A DNA stretch of 64,000 nucleotides from Bradyrhizobium manausense (GCF_018130615.1 NZ_JAFCKB010000007.1:186001-250000); one strand, 5' to 3'; counted from the first letter of the stretch, positions 44,634 to 54,160 are shown. Notes: a model not told the origin generated them from the letters alone. Numbers and translations are program-made.

Positions 44634-45860
44634 ATGGCCGAAGCTTCGTCCGTCCCGCCTGCCGTTGGTCGTCACGGCGCAATCCCTGCGGCGCTTCTCA
44701 ACGTCTCCTTCGTGCTGGCGATCGTCACGCTGGCGTATTTTCCGGCGGCCTATCTCGCCCATGCGTGGATCTTTGGCGCGGACGGGCGCGGCATCCCGAC
44801 GGACTTCGTCAATGTCTGGGCGGCCGGAAAGCTGGCGCTCGAGGGGCATCCCGCGCAGGCCTGGGATTGGGATATCCAGAAGCAGGTCGAGCTTGCGCTG
44901 CTCAAGCAGGATTTCGTCGGCCATTTCGCCTGGCATTATCCGCCGCCCTTCCTGTTCGTCGCATCTTTCCTCGCCCAGTTTCCCTACGCAGTGGCTTTCA
45001 TCGGCTGGGCCGCGTTCAGCATGGTGCCCTATCTCGCCGTGATGCGCGCGATCATCGGGCGTAACGCCGGGCTTGTGCTTGCGATCGGATTTCCCGCCGC
45101 CTTCATCAACATCCTGGTCGGGCAGAACGGCTTCCTCACCGCGTCTCTGATCGGCGGCATGCTCTATCTGCTGCCGACGCGACCGGTGCTGGCTGGCATT
45201 TGCCTGGGCCTTCTGAGCTACAAGCCGCAATACGGACTGTTGTTTCCGTTGGTGCTGATCGCCGCCGCCGAGTGGACGGTACTTTTCACGGCCGCCATCG
45301 TCACCGTGGGAATCGCAGTCGCATCCTGGCTCGCATTCGGGACCGAAAGCTGGCAGGCCTTCTTCCACTGGATCCCGATGTTCTCGCAGGCCTTCCTGAC
45401 CGAAGGACGGGCGCCCTGGTTCAAGATGCAGAGCATCTTCGCGCTGGTGCGCTATGTCGGCGGCACCGAGCAGCTCGGATGGATCTTCCAGTGGGTGTTG
45501 ACGGCAGCGGTTGCGGTCGTGCTGGTCGCGATGTGGCGGAGCAGGCTGCCCTACGCGCTGAAGGCGGCGATGCTCGCGGCGGCAACGCTGCTCACGACGC
45601 CCTATCTCTTCATGTACGATCTGGTGGTTCTGGGAATCGCGGTGGCCTTTCTCATCCGTGCCGGCCTCGATGACGGTTTCGCGCGCCATGAGGTGATGGC
45701 CCTGGCTCTCGTCTTCGCGCTGCTTGCGACGTTCCTGTTTCTCGGGATGCCGGTGGGCTTCCCGGCGATTCTGATCGTCTTCGGCCTGATCCTCGGCCGC
45801 TGCGCAGCCTGGCGGGCCGCCGAGGCTGCATCGCTGCAGCTCGCGGCGACGAGGCAATAG
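44634..45860 (+). CDS. GT87 (DUF2029)-like membrane glycosyltransferase
   Basis: A 408-residue protein with about ten helices. The PTDFVNVWAAGKLALEGHPA loop, HYPPPFLF, GQNGFLTASLIGG and LGLLSYKPQYGLLFPL match the DUF2029/GT87 family, which includes polyprenyl-phosphate-mannose-dependent mannosyltransferases. I chose the ATG at 44634, since the frame upstream runs through the pilin terminator. It stands alone on its strand. The acceptor is unknown. Confidence 0.8.
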   Translation: MAEASSVPPAVGRHGAIPAALLNVSFVLAIVTLAYFPAAYLAHAWIFGADGRGIPTDFVNVWAAGKLALEGHPAQAWDWDIQKQVELALLKQDFVGHFAWHYPPPFLFVASFLAQFPYAVAFIGWAAFSMVPYLAVMRAIIGRNAGLVLAIGFPAAFINILVGQNGFLTASLIGGMLYLLPTRPVLAGICLGLLSYKPQYGLLFPLVLIAAAEWTVLFTAAIVTVGIAVASWLAFGTESWQAFFHWIPMFSQAFLTEGRAPWFKMQSIFALVRYVGGTEQLGWIFQWVLTAAVAVVLVAMWRSRLPYALKAAMLAAATLLTTPYLFMYDLVVLGIAVAFLIRAGLDDGFARHEVMALALVFALLATFLFLGMPVGFPAILIVFGLILGRCAAWRAAEAASLQLAATRQ

Positions 45861-45875
45861 CGCAACCCTTAGCCG

Positions 45876-46118
45876 TCAAAGATCCTCGAACGCGACCCCG
45901 ATGAGATTGTCACTCGACCAGACCCATCGGCAAGCTCGGACGACGCGATCCTTCTCGAACATGAGTTTGAATGTGGAGTTCACGTATTGCTTCGTCGGAA
46001 GCTCGATTGCTGCGCCCTGATCCGACATGTTGACCACGCGGCAACGCAAGCTGGCGCCGTCGCCGAAGATGTAGGCGACTTCGTCGACATCGATGCGCTC
46101 GAGCTTTCGACGTTCCAT
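45876..46118 (-). CDS. PilZ domain protein
   Basis: An 80-residue single PilZ domain. The c-di-GMP motifs are seen as RRKLERI near the start (R-x-x-x-R) and NMSDQG (N-x-S-x-x-G) about 25 residues later. It is expected to bind c-di-GMP and act on a partner protein in the cytoplasm. A GTG codon stands directly before the ATG I chose. It lies next to a pilin and glycosyltransferase region, so motility, attachment or polysaccharide control is plausible. Confidence 0.85.
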   Translation of the reverse strand: MERRKLERIDVDEVAYIFGDGASLRCRVVNMSDQGAAIELPTKQYVNSTFKLMFEKDRVVRACRWVWSSDNLIGVAFEDL

Positions 46119-46142
46119 CACTTCATGCCGCCCAAAATTAGC

Positions 46143-46364
46143 TCATCTGTCCGATGTGCAGCTTGTCTCAAGCAGCCGAAATTGTCGTGCGATCTGCGTT
46201 GCCAATTTCGATCGCTCGGTCGCGAGGCTTCTTCTTTGCTCGCTCACGTCGTGTCCGTCTCGTTCAAGCACGTCAATCAACGCAGTTTGGTTTTCAATGT
46301 GGCGTTGCGTGGATGCAATTTCTCGGGCGATGGTTGCTAATTCAGCGTCGCAATGGGTACTCAT
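46143..46364 (-). CDS. Small coiled-coil protein
   Basis: A 73-residue frame, nearly all helical, with heptad-like stretches (DAELATIAREIASTQRHIENQ and ATERSKLATQIARQFRLLE). It ends 24 nt before the PilZ start on the same strand, which suggests an operon. Codon use and GC are lower than in neighbours. No family recognised. Confidence 0.5.
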   Translation of the reverse strand: MSTHCDAELATIAREIASTQRHIENQTALIDVLERDGHDVSEQRRSLATERSKLATQIARQFRLLETSCTSDR

Positions 46365-46621
46365 GGCAATCCCAAAAGCTGGCCTGTCGGCGAGTAAAGT
46401 CACATCCTACCCGGCCTATCCTGCGAAAATGTTACCTGAGCTTCCCGGCTCGGTGCACGAAGCGGACACGAGGCCCGTCGGACGTGCATCCTGTTACCGC
46501 CGTGCGCCTTTCCGAACTTCAGCCAGCGACCGACCGCGCTTGCCCTTCGGTTAATCGTCGGTTGGGCCAGCCGTTTGCGTGCGGCTTGCCGAGGATGAAA
46601 AGCCGACCTGGCCAGCCGGGC

Positions 46622-47677
46622 CTAATTGACGGTCGCCAACATGGCGCGGCATTCCCCGAACTTGTCGTCCTCACTGTCCTTCAGGTCGCGGCCTGGAATC
46701 TTTTGCCCGGCCTTGAGCGGAAAGAAACTCTGGGCCAAGACCCTGTCTTCCGCCGTCTCCTGCCCTCGATTGACGTAGAACATATGCGTCTCGCCATCGA
46801 AGGCGATTTCGGATCGCTGATAAAATCCCCGCGCAAGTCGTTGACGAAGCTCCGCCAGAAAATCGAACATCTCGAGGTTGCGGGGCGGGACCGACGAACG
46901 ATCCTTGGCCCATCGGAAATAATAGGTCGGGTCTGCCAGGAAGAAGATTTCAAGCGCAGTCGCGATATCGCATTTCTCTTGCCGGATGATCCATAGCAGC
47001 GGCGCGTGGCTGTAATCCCAATTCCAGCTCGTCGCCACGATGTGCCAGACATCGGGATCGGAAGTGGCCATGAGCCAACGGGCGAACCTGACAAATCTCT
47101 GGGGCGTGTACTCGTTCCAAGGCGAACGATGCTCGGCCCAGCTAAGCAGCATCTCATCCCTGTTTTCGACGGATTTCCATTTGTTGGCGAGCTCCCGCTT
47201 GCGATTCGTTTCGGCACGTCGTTCGGCCTCTTGCCGTTGCCGCCGCTCCCGCACCTCGGCGATGTCGGCCCGATACAGGCCGAACGAATACACTTCCCCG
47301 TTCTTTATGGAGACCTCGATTCTCGCATGCAACGCGGCTGGTTCGGACTGATACCTGATAAACCCGTGCTCGTTGGGCTTGCCGGTCTGGCCGTCCGCCA
47401 AACGCAGATCAGGCAGGGCCTTCCGCAGGGCGTCGACCGTCATGCCGATCTGTACGCCGCACACCGCCACGTCCCGGGGGAAATTAGACATGGCCGAATA
47501 GAAGATGGAATCGATGACCCCCTCTGCATGCGAAAAATCTACAGACACGCCAGTGGTTCTCTGAAAGCCGCCGAACGTATCGAGCGCCCGCTTCGTTTCC
47601 TCCGGCCCAATAAGCGCTTCAATTTCGGCCGGGACCATCAGGGGACGGAGTTGCGACAATTGCTGAGCGAGGGACAT
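46622..47677 (-). CDS. Uncharacterised protein with DUF4274-like region
   Basis: A 351-residue cytoplasmic protein. The first 140 residues form an alpha/beta module (GVQIGMTVDALRKALPDL). A charged coiled segment follows (REERRQRQ-like, about 145-180). Residues of about 185-270 include WHIVATSWNWDYSHAPLLWI and CDIATALEIFFLADP, which resemble DUF4274. GAGG lies 6 nt before the ATG at 47677. The gene is less GC-rich than its surroundings and may have been acquired. DUF4274 occurs in some polymorphic-toxin immunity contexts, but no toxin is adjacent here. Confidence 0.65.
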   Translation of the reverse strand: MSLAQQLSQLRPLMVPAEIEALIGPEETKRALDTFGGFQRTTGVSVDFSHAEGVIDSIFYSAMSNFPRDVAVCGVQIGMTVDALRKALPDLRLADGQTGKPNEHGFIRYQSEPAALHARIEVSIKNGEVYSFGLYRADIAEVRERRQRQEAERRAETNRKRELANKWKSVENRDEMLLSWAEHRSPWNEYTPQRFVRFARWLMATSDPDVWHIVATSWNWDYSHAPLLWIIRQEKCDIATALEIFFLADPTYYFRWAKDRSSVPPRNLEMFDFLAELRQRLARGFYQRSEIAFDGETHMFYVNRGQETAEDRVLAQSFFPLKAGQKIPGRDLKDSEDDKFGECRAMLATVN

Positions 47678-47895
47678 CGGGAGCCTCGAAACGGACGGAA
47701 ATTCCGGCGATTCTTGTGCCAAAATAATGGTTGAAGCGTTACGTCAATTCGTAACATTGGTTGCGGCGCTCGAATAGCTGAACTCCGAGAAGGCTAACTC
47801 TTCGCCAAGGCGCTTCAGTTCACCAATGTTGGGCAATTGCGCGAGCCGAGTGGGGATATTTGGCTGACACGTCGAATGTCGGATATTTGGCCCAT

Positions 47896-49536
47896 CTACC
47901 GCGAGGCCCGCTCGATCAGCGGGCAACTTTCGAGGATCGTGCCGGGGCGGGCGCCCTCGATGGTGACGCAGGGCCGCGAGGGATCGATGGCAAGTGCGTA
48001 GCGGTCCAGCAGCGCGCTGCGGTCGGGTTCGCCGCGCATGTGCAACTCGCGGAGACCACCGGGCAGGGGAGCTTTCAGCCCGGCGCGAATACGCTGGTCG
48101 AAGATGCCGCCGGGGACGATGGGCACACCGATATCGGCGAGCAGGTAGAAGCGCGACTGCGGCGGAAGCTGCGGCGCGATGTAGGCGAGCGGCTTGCCGA
48201 GGATGAAGTAGGTCGCGGGCTGATCGAGCTCGCCCGCGATCTTCGGCCTATAGGTATCGGACCATGAGCGGTGCCACCAATCCGCCGGCTGTGACCACAG
48301 TGCGATTGCTGCTGCAACCGTCAGCATCACCGCGTTCAGCGGAACGGAGGACGTCGCAGGCCATGTCGACCGCGCGCTCGCCGCGAGGCGCGCGAGCAGC
48401 AGAACGATGATCGGGCCGCACAACAGTTCGAGAACGACCGCATAGCGCTGGATCGAGAACAGGCCGAGCCACGCCAGGTATGAGACGACGAACAGCACCA
48501 CCAGCTGCACGTCGCGTCGTGTGAGGATCGCAGTGCCTCGCGTCATGCGCGCGACCAGGCCGAGCACGAACAAAACAGTCACGACCGCGAAGCGCGCGTC
48601 GCGGAACGGATGCTCTGCGCCTCTGTGATCGCCCATCAGCCAGTAGAAGGGATAGGCCAACGCGTCGAGCACGCCGTGGGGCATGAACTGCGCATCCATC
48701 AGATTGATGGCCGCCACTTCGCCTGACTGGAAGACTGCATTGAACAGCGGGAAGATCGGATTGCCGGTGTCGCGCCAGGCGATCAGGCACCATTCGCCGC
48801 CGGTGAGCGCCGCGCCGACGATGCCGCCGAGTCCAAGAAGGACAGTGGCCTTGAGTGGACGCGAGGCGGCCAGCACCGCAGCCGCTGCGCCCACGGCGTA
48901 GACGACATTGGTCAGCTTCAATCCAACCGCAGCGCCAATCAACAGCCCGGCCAGCAGGTGGCTGGCTGTGGGCGATCGGTCTGCGGCGAGGATCAGCAGG
49001 AAACCACCGATCACCGGCAGTGCAAGAAGCACGTCGGAAAAGCTCGTCCCCACCTCCGAAAGCGTCATCGGACCGAACGCCGCGATCGCAACCGCCGCTG
49101 CGATCGCCGCGATGGTTGCGGCCTCGCGCAGGATCACGCGCGTAAACAGGCAAATGAGCGCGAGGTTGAGGCCGTGAATGGCGCCGATGATCATCAGCCC
49201 ATAGGGCGATGGCAGGAAGTGGCGGAGATAGTAGACCGGAAAATAGACGATCGGATTGAAGTAGGTCTGGAAGCCCGGCGGCACCGCATCGACGCCATAG
49301 CGGCCGTTGAGCACGGCCCAGACATTGTATTCGTGGTAGTTCTGCCAATCCCAGTTGACGTCCTCACCCATCGCAAGCGTGTAGAGAGCGCCTGCGAGCA
49401 TCGTGCAGACGACAATGGCGACGGGTGCAAGGGCCTTCCCGCGCAGGTCCATTGTCCACGGGTGCCGCAGGCCTCCGGCCGCGGGCGTGGAATTGGCGTC
49501 GGGCAAGTCAGCAGGGGTTGTCGTGCGCTGCAGCAT
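47896..49536 (-). CDS. Polytopic membrane protein, GT-C/GT87-like
   Basis: A 546-residue protein with about eleven helices. The first loop has DVNWDWQNYHEYNVWAVLNG, with acidic residues where GT-C enzymes place their catalytic ones, followed by GFQTYFNPIVYFPVYYLRHF. A periplasmic C-terminal domain holds the last 110 residues. A TTG precedes the ATG I chose. Fourth membrane glycosyltransferase-like gene within 9 kb; probable role in surface glycan or lipid modification. Confidence 0.7.
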   Translation of the reverse strand: MLQRTTTPADLPDANSTPAAGGLRHPWTMDLRGKALAPVAIVVCTMLAGALYTLAMGEDVNWDWQNYHEYNVWAVLNGRYGVDAVPPGFQTYFNPIVYFPVYYLRHFLPSPYGLMIIGAIHGLNLALICLFTRVILREAATIAAIAAAVAIAAFGPMTLSEVGTSFSDVLLALPVIGGFLLILAADRSPTASHLLAGLLIGAAVGLKLTNVVYAVGAAAAVLAASRPLKATVLLGLGGIVGAALTGGEWCLIAWRDTGNPIFPLFNAVFQSGEVAAINLMDAQFMPHGVLDALAYPFYWLMGDHRGAEHPFRDARFAVVTVLFVLGLVARMTRGTAILTRRDVQLVVLFVVSYLAWLGLFSIQRYAVVLELLCGPIIVLLLARLAASARSTWPATSSVPLNAVMLTVAAAIALWSQPADWWHRSWSDTYRPKIAGELDQPATYFILGKPLAYIAPQLPPQSRFYLLADIGVPIVPGGIFDQRIRAGLKAPLPGGLRELHMRGEPDRSALLDRYALAIDPSRPCVTIEGARPGTILESCPLIERASR

Positions 49537-49733
49537 CAAGACGCCACGTCTGATGGCAGGGCCTTTTCGAAAACGGGATGCGACGCAAAAAATATGCTTG
49601 TAGGGCGCATTGCCGAATTCCGGTTGATCCCCGTAGGACTATGACCAGCCAGTTAAGGTTGCATGAATCGATGCAGCGAGCGCTTACCTGGCGCGCGAAC
49701 GATCCATCACACATTTGGTTCTTGTCATCCCTT

Positions 49734-49749
49734 CTGAATAGTTGTTCAG
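49734..49749. promoter_or_regulatory. Candidate operator upstream of the third TetR gene
   Basis: CTGAATAGTTGTTCAG is an imperfect dyad: CTGAAYA half-sites around GT with one mismatch. It lies 88 nt before the TetR ATG, in a 300-nt gap (49537-49836) between two divergent genes that holds nothing else I can assign. Confidence 0.35.
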
Positions 49750-49836
49750 TCCTTGCGGGGCGATTTGCAATCTCTTGCAGTGACGAAGCGTTCGGCCGCG
49801 GGCGTGCGGCAAGCGTTGTGGGACAGGAAGCGCGCC

Positions 49837-50517
49837 ATGGTTTATCGGCGGACGCATCAAGTGGTTAAGCGCCTTGCGGCTCGGCGCAGCGCCATCCTGG
49901 CGGCGGCAAGGGAAGCCGCAGCCGAAGGCGGCATGGCAGCGGTGCAGATCGCACCGGTTGCGGTCCGGGCCAATGTGGCGGCCGGCACCGTCTATCGTTA
50001 CTTCCCCTCAAAGGCCGAGCTGATCTCCGAGCTGATTTCCGAGGTATCCCGCGACGAGCTCGCGGCGATCCGGCGCGCGGCGGATGCCGCGCCGGGGCCG
50101 TCCTCGGCGCTGGCAGCGGCCGTCACCACGGTGGCGGTCCATACGCTGTCGCAGCGCCGGCTGGCCTGGGGCATTCTGGCTGAGCCTGTCGATGTCGATG
50201 TCAGCGCCTCACGGCTGGCCAGCCGCCGCGAGATTGCCGGCGAGATCGCCGCGCGGATCGACGCTGCGGTGCGTGCCGGTCATCTGCCGGCGCAGGACAC
50301 CGCGTTGGCCGCGACCGCGCTGCTGGGCGCACTGCATGAGGCGCTGGTCGGGCCGCTCGCGCCCGACAATCTCGAAGATCCCGTCAAGATGCGCGATGCG
50401 GTGCAGACCGTGACGCTGCTCGCGCTGCGCGCCGTCGGCGTCATGGACGCCCGCGCCCGCGGTCTCGTCGTGCAGCAGACGTTGCTGCCGACGACCAAGG
50501 CGCTGGTCGGAGCTTAA
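49837..50517 (+). CDS. TetR family transcriptional regulator
   Basis: A 226-residue TetR-family protein. The HTH covers about residues 14-62 (AILAAAREAAAEGGMAAVQI, then NVAAGTVYRYFPSKAELISEL). The effector domain is Ala-rich and helical, with QRRLAWGILAEPVDVDV in the middle. AGGAAG lies 6 nt before the ATG; the frame runs 28 codons further upstream without support. It is divergent from the large membrane protein gene, which may be its target. A strong terminator follows. Confidence 0.85.
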   Translation: MVYRRTHQVVKRLAARRSAILAAAREAAAEGGMAAVQIAPVAVRANVAAGTVYRYFPSKAELISELISEVSRDELAAIRRAADAAPGPSSALAAAVTTVAVHTLSQRRLAWGILAEPVDVDVSASRLASRREIAGEIAARIDAAVRAGHLPAQDTALAATALLGALHEALVGPLAPDNLEDPVKMRDAVQTVTLLALRAVGVMDARARGLVVQQTLLPTTKALVGA

Positions 50518-50548
50518 GACGTCGTTGCTGTCGGGGTGGGGGCCTGAT

Positions 50549-50579
50549 CGTGCTCAGGCCTTTGCCTGAGCACGTTTTT
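50549..50579 (+). terminator. Strong terminator after the third TetR gene
   Basis: A perfect 11-bp stem CGTGCTCAGGC / GCCTGAGCACG with a CTTT loop, followed by TTTTT. Confidence 0.93.
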
Positions 50580-50666
50580 CGCACAACCCGGGCAAAGCAG
50601 CCGGACGGGCCGGCTACTGTGCATGGGGTTGTTTTCGAGCTTTTTGTTTGTCGCGGTCCGGTGGAC

Positions 50667-52103
50667 CTAGATACTCGCGTCGCCCTCGGGGCCGACGGAG
50701 GCGATGCGCACCATGTTGGTGGTGCCGGGAATGCCGAGCGGCACGCCGGCGACGATGATCACGCGCTGGCCGGCGCGAACAAAGCCATCGCGGAACGCGA
50801 TCTGCCCGGCGCGGCTCACCATGTCGTCCTGGTCGCGCGCGTCCTCCGCCACCACGCAATGCACGCCCCAGACCGCGGCGAGCCGGCGTCCGGCGGTGAT
50901 GTTCGGCGTGATCGCCACGATCGGCGGCTTCGGCCGCTCGCGCGCCACGCGCGTCGCGGTCGAGCCGGAGCTGGTCCAGCAGATCAAGGCGGGCAGGTCG
51001 AGCGTCTCGGCGATCTGCCGCGCGGCGTCGGCGATGGCGTCGCCCGCGGTGGATTCCGGCGCGGGGCGCTGGGCGGTGATGACCGAGCGGTAAGTCGGGT
51101 CGCGCTCGACCTCCTCGCCGATGCGGTTCATGGTCGAGACCGCCTCGACCGGGAATTTGCCGGCCGCCGATTCCGCCGACAGCATGATGGCGTCGGCGCC
51201 CTCATAGACGGCGGTGGCGACGTCGGAGACTTCGGCGCGGGTCGGCACCGGCGACTGGATCATCGATTCCAGCATCTGGGTTGCGATCACCACCGGCTTG
51301 CCGGCGCGGCGCGCCATGCGCGTCATCTGCTTCTGCAGGCTCGGCACGCGCTCCAGCGGCAGTTCGACGCCGAGGTCGCCGCGCGCCACCATCAGCGCGT
51401 CGGAGGCCTCGATGATGTCGGCGAGGCGGTCGATCGCCTGCGGCTTCTCGATCTTGGCCATGACGGCGGCACGGCCGCGGATCATCTTCTTGGCCTCGAT
51501 CACGTCATCGGCGCGCTGCACGAAGGACAGCGCGATCCAGTCGACGCCGGTGACCAGCGCCGCCTCGAGGTCGGCGCGGTCCTTCGGCGTCATGGCGGAG
51601 ACCGGCAGGTCCGTGTCGGGCAGGCTGACGCCCTTGCGGTCGCTCATCTTGCCGCCGACCACGACACGCGTCACCGCGTGCTCCTTCGTGGTCTCCTCCG
51701 CGATCAGCCGCACCTTGCCGTCGTCGAGCAGCAGCGCATGGCCGGGCCGGAGCGCAGCGAGGATCTCGGGGTGGGGAAGATTGACGCGGTTGGCATCGCC
51801 CGGCGTCTTGTCGGAATCCAGCGTGAAGGTCTGTCCGTTCTGAAGCTGGACCGAGCCTTCGGCGAAGGCACCTAACCGGAGCTTCGGGCCCTGGAGATCG
51901 ACCAGGATGCCGATCGGGCGGCCGTAGCTCGATTCGACATTGCGGATCGTCGCCACCAACTCCCGCATCTTGTCATGCGGGGTGTGGCTCATATTGATGC
52001 GGAACACATCGGCGCCGGCCTCGAACAGGCGGCGGATCATCGCGAGATCCGAAGAGGCAGGTCCGAGGGTCGCGAGAATCTTGATACGGCGAAGACGCCT
52101 CAT
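50667..52103 (-). CDS. pyk: Pyruvate kinase
   Basis: A 478-residue pyruvate kinase that makes pyruvate and ATP from phosphoenolpyruvate and ADP, the last step of glycolysis. Signature parts: KILATLGPAS at the start, VFRINMSHT, the AKIEKPQAI catalytic block with the general-acid Lys, VARGDLGVELP for Mg2+, and PTRAEVSDVATAV with ATQMLESMI. The ATG overlaps the stop of the DUF1036 gene by 4 nt, so both are one operon and coupled. Confidence 0.97.
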   Translation of the reverse strand: MRRLRRIKILATLGPASSDLAMIRRLFEAGADVFRINMSHTPHDKMRELVATIRNVESSYGRPIGILVDLQGPKLRLGAFAEGSVQLQNGQTFTLDSDKTPGDANRVNLPHPEILAALRPGHALLLDDGKVRLIAEETTKEHAVTRVVVGGKMSDRKGVSLPDTDLPVSAMTPKDRADLEAALVTGVDWIALSFVQRADDVIEAKKMIRGRAAVMAKIEKPQAIDRLADIIEASDALMVARGDLGVELPLERVPSLQKQMTRMARRAGKPVVIATQMLESMIQSPVPTRAEVSDVATAVYEGADAIMLSAESAAGKFPVEAVSTMNRIGEEVERDPTYRSVITAQRPAPESTAGDAIADAARQIAETLDLPALICWTSSGSTATRVARERPKPPIVAITPNITAGRRLAAVWGVHCVVAEDARDQDDMVSRAGQIAFRDGFVRAGQRVIIVAGVPLGIPGTTNMVRIASVGPEGDASI

Positions 52104-52705
52104 GGCTTATTTCCAGGCGGGGGCGGGGGCGGGGCGGCGGCCGGTGGCAGGCCGGGCGAGCCCGGGGGCGTAGCACCGGGCGGGCTATTGGGCAAACCCG
52201 GAACGCCGCCACCAGGGCCAACAGGGCCGGGCATCCCGGGGACACGTTGCTGCGACGGCTGCTCGTTGGCGTCGGTCAGCTGCACCGTCCAGGCCCGCTG
52301 CTCGCCGGTGTCGACTTCGAAATAGCCGGTCCGGTCATAGCCGCGCGCCAGGCAGTCCTCGGTGCCGCGGATGGTGAATTCCTTGTCGCGCGAGCACATG
52401 AAGGCCTGCCCCGACCATTCGCCGCCGCGGTCATAGTCGATCGCGTAGATGTAATAGTAACGGGCGACCAGCGTTCCCCTGAGCAGGGTCTCGCAGGAGC
52501 GGGACGAGATGTTCCACCAGCCTTCGGTGGTCCAGCCGTCGGCATCCTTGTAGCCGAGCGCGATACCGACCCGGCTCGACGTGTTGTTGCAGAGCCGGAA
52601 ATCGGCCGAGGCCGGGCTGGCCCAGAGGCACAGCAGACCAACCATCAGCGCCGGGACCAACCGGGCGAGCAGGCGAAGGGGGGAGCGGGGAGATTCGGCG
52701 ATCAT
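52100..52705 (-). CDS. DUF1036 secreted protein
   Basis: A 201-residue protein with a signal peptide ending about residue 34 (LWASPASADF). The DUF1036 domain has FRLCNNTSSRVGIALGYKD, WTTEGWWNIS, CETLLRG and YYYIYAIDYDRGGEW, with conserved cysteines that likely form disulfides. A Pro/Gly tail (about 50 residues) follows. Translationally coupled to pyk by ATGA, an arrangement conserved in Rhizobiales. Function unknown. Confidence 0.88.
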   Translation of the reverse strand: MIAESPRSPLRLLARLVPALMVGLLCLWASPASADFRLCNNTSSRVGIALGYKDADGWTTEGWWNISSRSCETLLRGTLVARYYYIYAIDYDRGGEWSGQAFMCSRDKEFTIRGTEDCLARGYDRTGYFEVDTGEQRAWTVQLTDANEQPSQQRVPGMPGPVGPGGGVPGLPNSPPGATPPGSPGLPPAAAPPPPPPGNKP

Positions 52706-52873
52706 TGTCGCGGAACGTATACCAGATGATTGACGATTTGGCGTAGGGGCGGGGAACGGCCCATTTGTCGGCTCAGCGGCCGTTTGCTCCGCGATATGGC
52801 AAAATCTGTGACAGGACCCCACCTGATCCCGTAAGGGTGACCACCATCTAGGTCACAGCCGAGAGGTCCAGCC

Positions 52874-53179
52874 ATGGCAATTGACGACAAAACCAGAACG
52901 GAGCTCGAAGCGGCCGCTTTCCGGCGCTTGGTCGATCATCTGAAGACGCGGACCGACGTCCAGAACATCGACCTGATGAATCTGGCCGGCTTCTGCCGCA
53001 ACTGCCTGTCCAACTGGCTCAAGGACGCCGCCGACGCGCAAGGCGTGTCCTTAAGCAAGGACGAGAGCCGGGAGGCCGTTTACGGCATGCCCTACGAGAC
53101 CTGGAAGTCGAAGTACCAGGGCACGGCGACACCCGAGCAGATCGAGACTATGAAGAAGGTCCATCCCCACAGTCACTGA
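52874..53179 (+). CDS. DUF1244 family protein
   Basis: A 101-residue helical protein of DUF1244. The conserved core is MNLAGFCRNCLSNWLKDAAD, with two Cys in FCRNC, and VYGMPYETWKSKYQ after it. Cytoplasmic. It is divergent from the DUF1036-pyk pair and precedes gapR, as in many Rhizobiales. The biochemical role is not known; the cysteines hint at metal or redox chemistry. Confidence 0.9.
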   Translation: MAIDDKTRTELEAAAFRRLVDHLKTRTDVQNIDLMNLAGFCRNCLSNWLKDAADAQGVSLSKDESREAVYGMPYETWKSKYQGTATPEQIETMKKVHPHSH

Positions 53180-53378
53180 GGGAGGACTGCCGGGCACGCG
53201 CGCTGAGTCGCATTACACAACAGCTTTCTTGGCTCCCGCGCAGGAAGGTGTGGGCGCGCTGTGGACGAGCGCGATGCTTGCTTGAACGCAGTCCGCACGA
53301 ACCCTAAGGGTTCTGCCAGCACGCGCGGTGAGGATGCCGGCGTCACCTCGTTTTGCCAGTTCCATTGGGAGTACCAAG

Positions 53379-53651
53379 ATGGCCACCTCCGCCGCCGTCC
53401 GCGACGACGAGCCCGCGACGAAATTTGCCAAGGACCAGCTCAAATCCATCATCGAGCGCATCGAGCGGCTGGAGGAAGAGAAGAAGGCGATCTCCGACGA
53501 CATCCGTGACGTCTATGCCGAGAGCAAGGGCAACGGCTACGACGTCAAGGCGCTGCGCACCATCGTGCGCCTGCGCAAGCAGGACCCCAACGAGCGTGCC
53601 GAGGCCGAGACGATTCTCGAGACCTACATGCAGGCGCTGGGGATGATCTGA
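53379..53651 (+). CDS. gapR: Nucleoid-associated protein GapR (DUF2312)
   Basis: A 90-residue DUF2312 protein. [20 protein letters not shown] starts the long dimerising helix, then [20 protein letters not shown]. In Caulobacter GapR forms a clamp around overtwisted, AT-rich DNA and helps topoisomerases ahead of replication and transcription. I chose the ATG at 53379 (MATSAAV). It lies 199 nt behind the DUF1244 gene. Confidence 0.92.
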   Translation: MATSAAVRDDEPATKFAKDQLKSIIERIERLEEEKKAISDDIRDVYAESKGNGYDVKALRTIVRLRKQDPNERAEAETILETYMQALGMI

Positions 53652-53724
53652 GGCGTTTGTGCCTCGAACATCGCTCGGGCTACACATTGCGGCTGTTGCA
53701 CTTCGTTTGTGAACGGAGACATCA

Positions 53725-54150
53725 GTGACTGCTCCACCGCCGCCGCGTGACGTGAACCGTGCCTTCGGCGCTCTTCCTGCGCCGATCGGCAAGCGGCTGC
53801 TTCAAGTGCGTGACCTGATCTTCGCGATCGCCGCGAAGGATGGCGAGGTCGGCCGGCTCACCGAAACGCTGAAATGGGGGGAGCCCGCTTATTTGACTGA
53901 GGAGACGGGCAGCGGCTCGACCATCCGGCTCGGCCGCCTCAAAGACTCCGACAAGGCCGCCATTTTGTTCAATTGCAAGACGACGCTGGTCGACACCTTT
54001 CGCGAGCGCTTTCCCGATGGGTTCGAATATCGGCAGACCAGGGCGCTGCTGCTGCCGGTGGCGGGCAAGCTGCCGAAGCAGGAGCTGTCAGTCTGCCTGT
54101 CGCTGGCGCTGACCTATCATCTGGACCGGCGGGCTAAGAAGGCGCGGTAG
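53725..54150 (+). CDS. DUF1801 family protein
   Basis: A 141-residue protein of DUF1801. The core shows RDLIFAIAAKDGEVGRLTETLKWGEPAYLT and SGSTIRLGRLKD, then ILFNCKTTLVDTF. These folds (YdhG/YjhQ-like) may bind a metal or small ligand; role unknown. It starts at GTG with GGAGA upstream, 73 nt after gapR. Convergent with the endopeptidase gene, 10 nt apart. Confidence 0.85.
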   Translation: MTAPPPPRDVNRAFGALPAPIGKRLLQVRDLIFAIAAKDGEVGRLTETLKWGEPAYLTEETGSGSTIRLGRLKDSDKAAILFNCKTTLVDTFRERFPDGFEYRQTRALLLPVAGKLPKQELSVCLSLALTYHLDRRAKKAR

Positions 54151-54160
54151 GCGATCAGCC

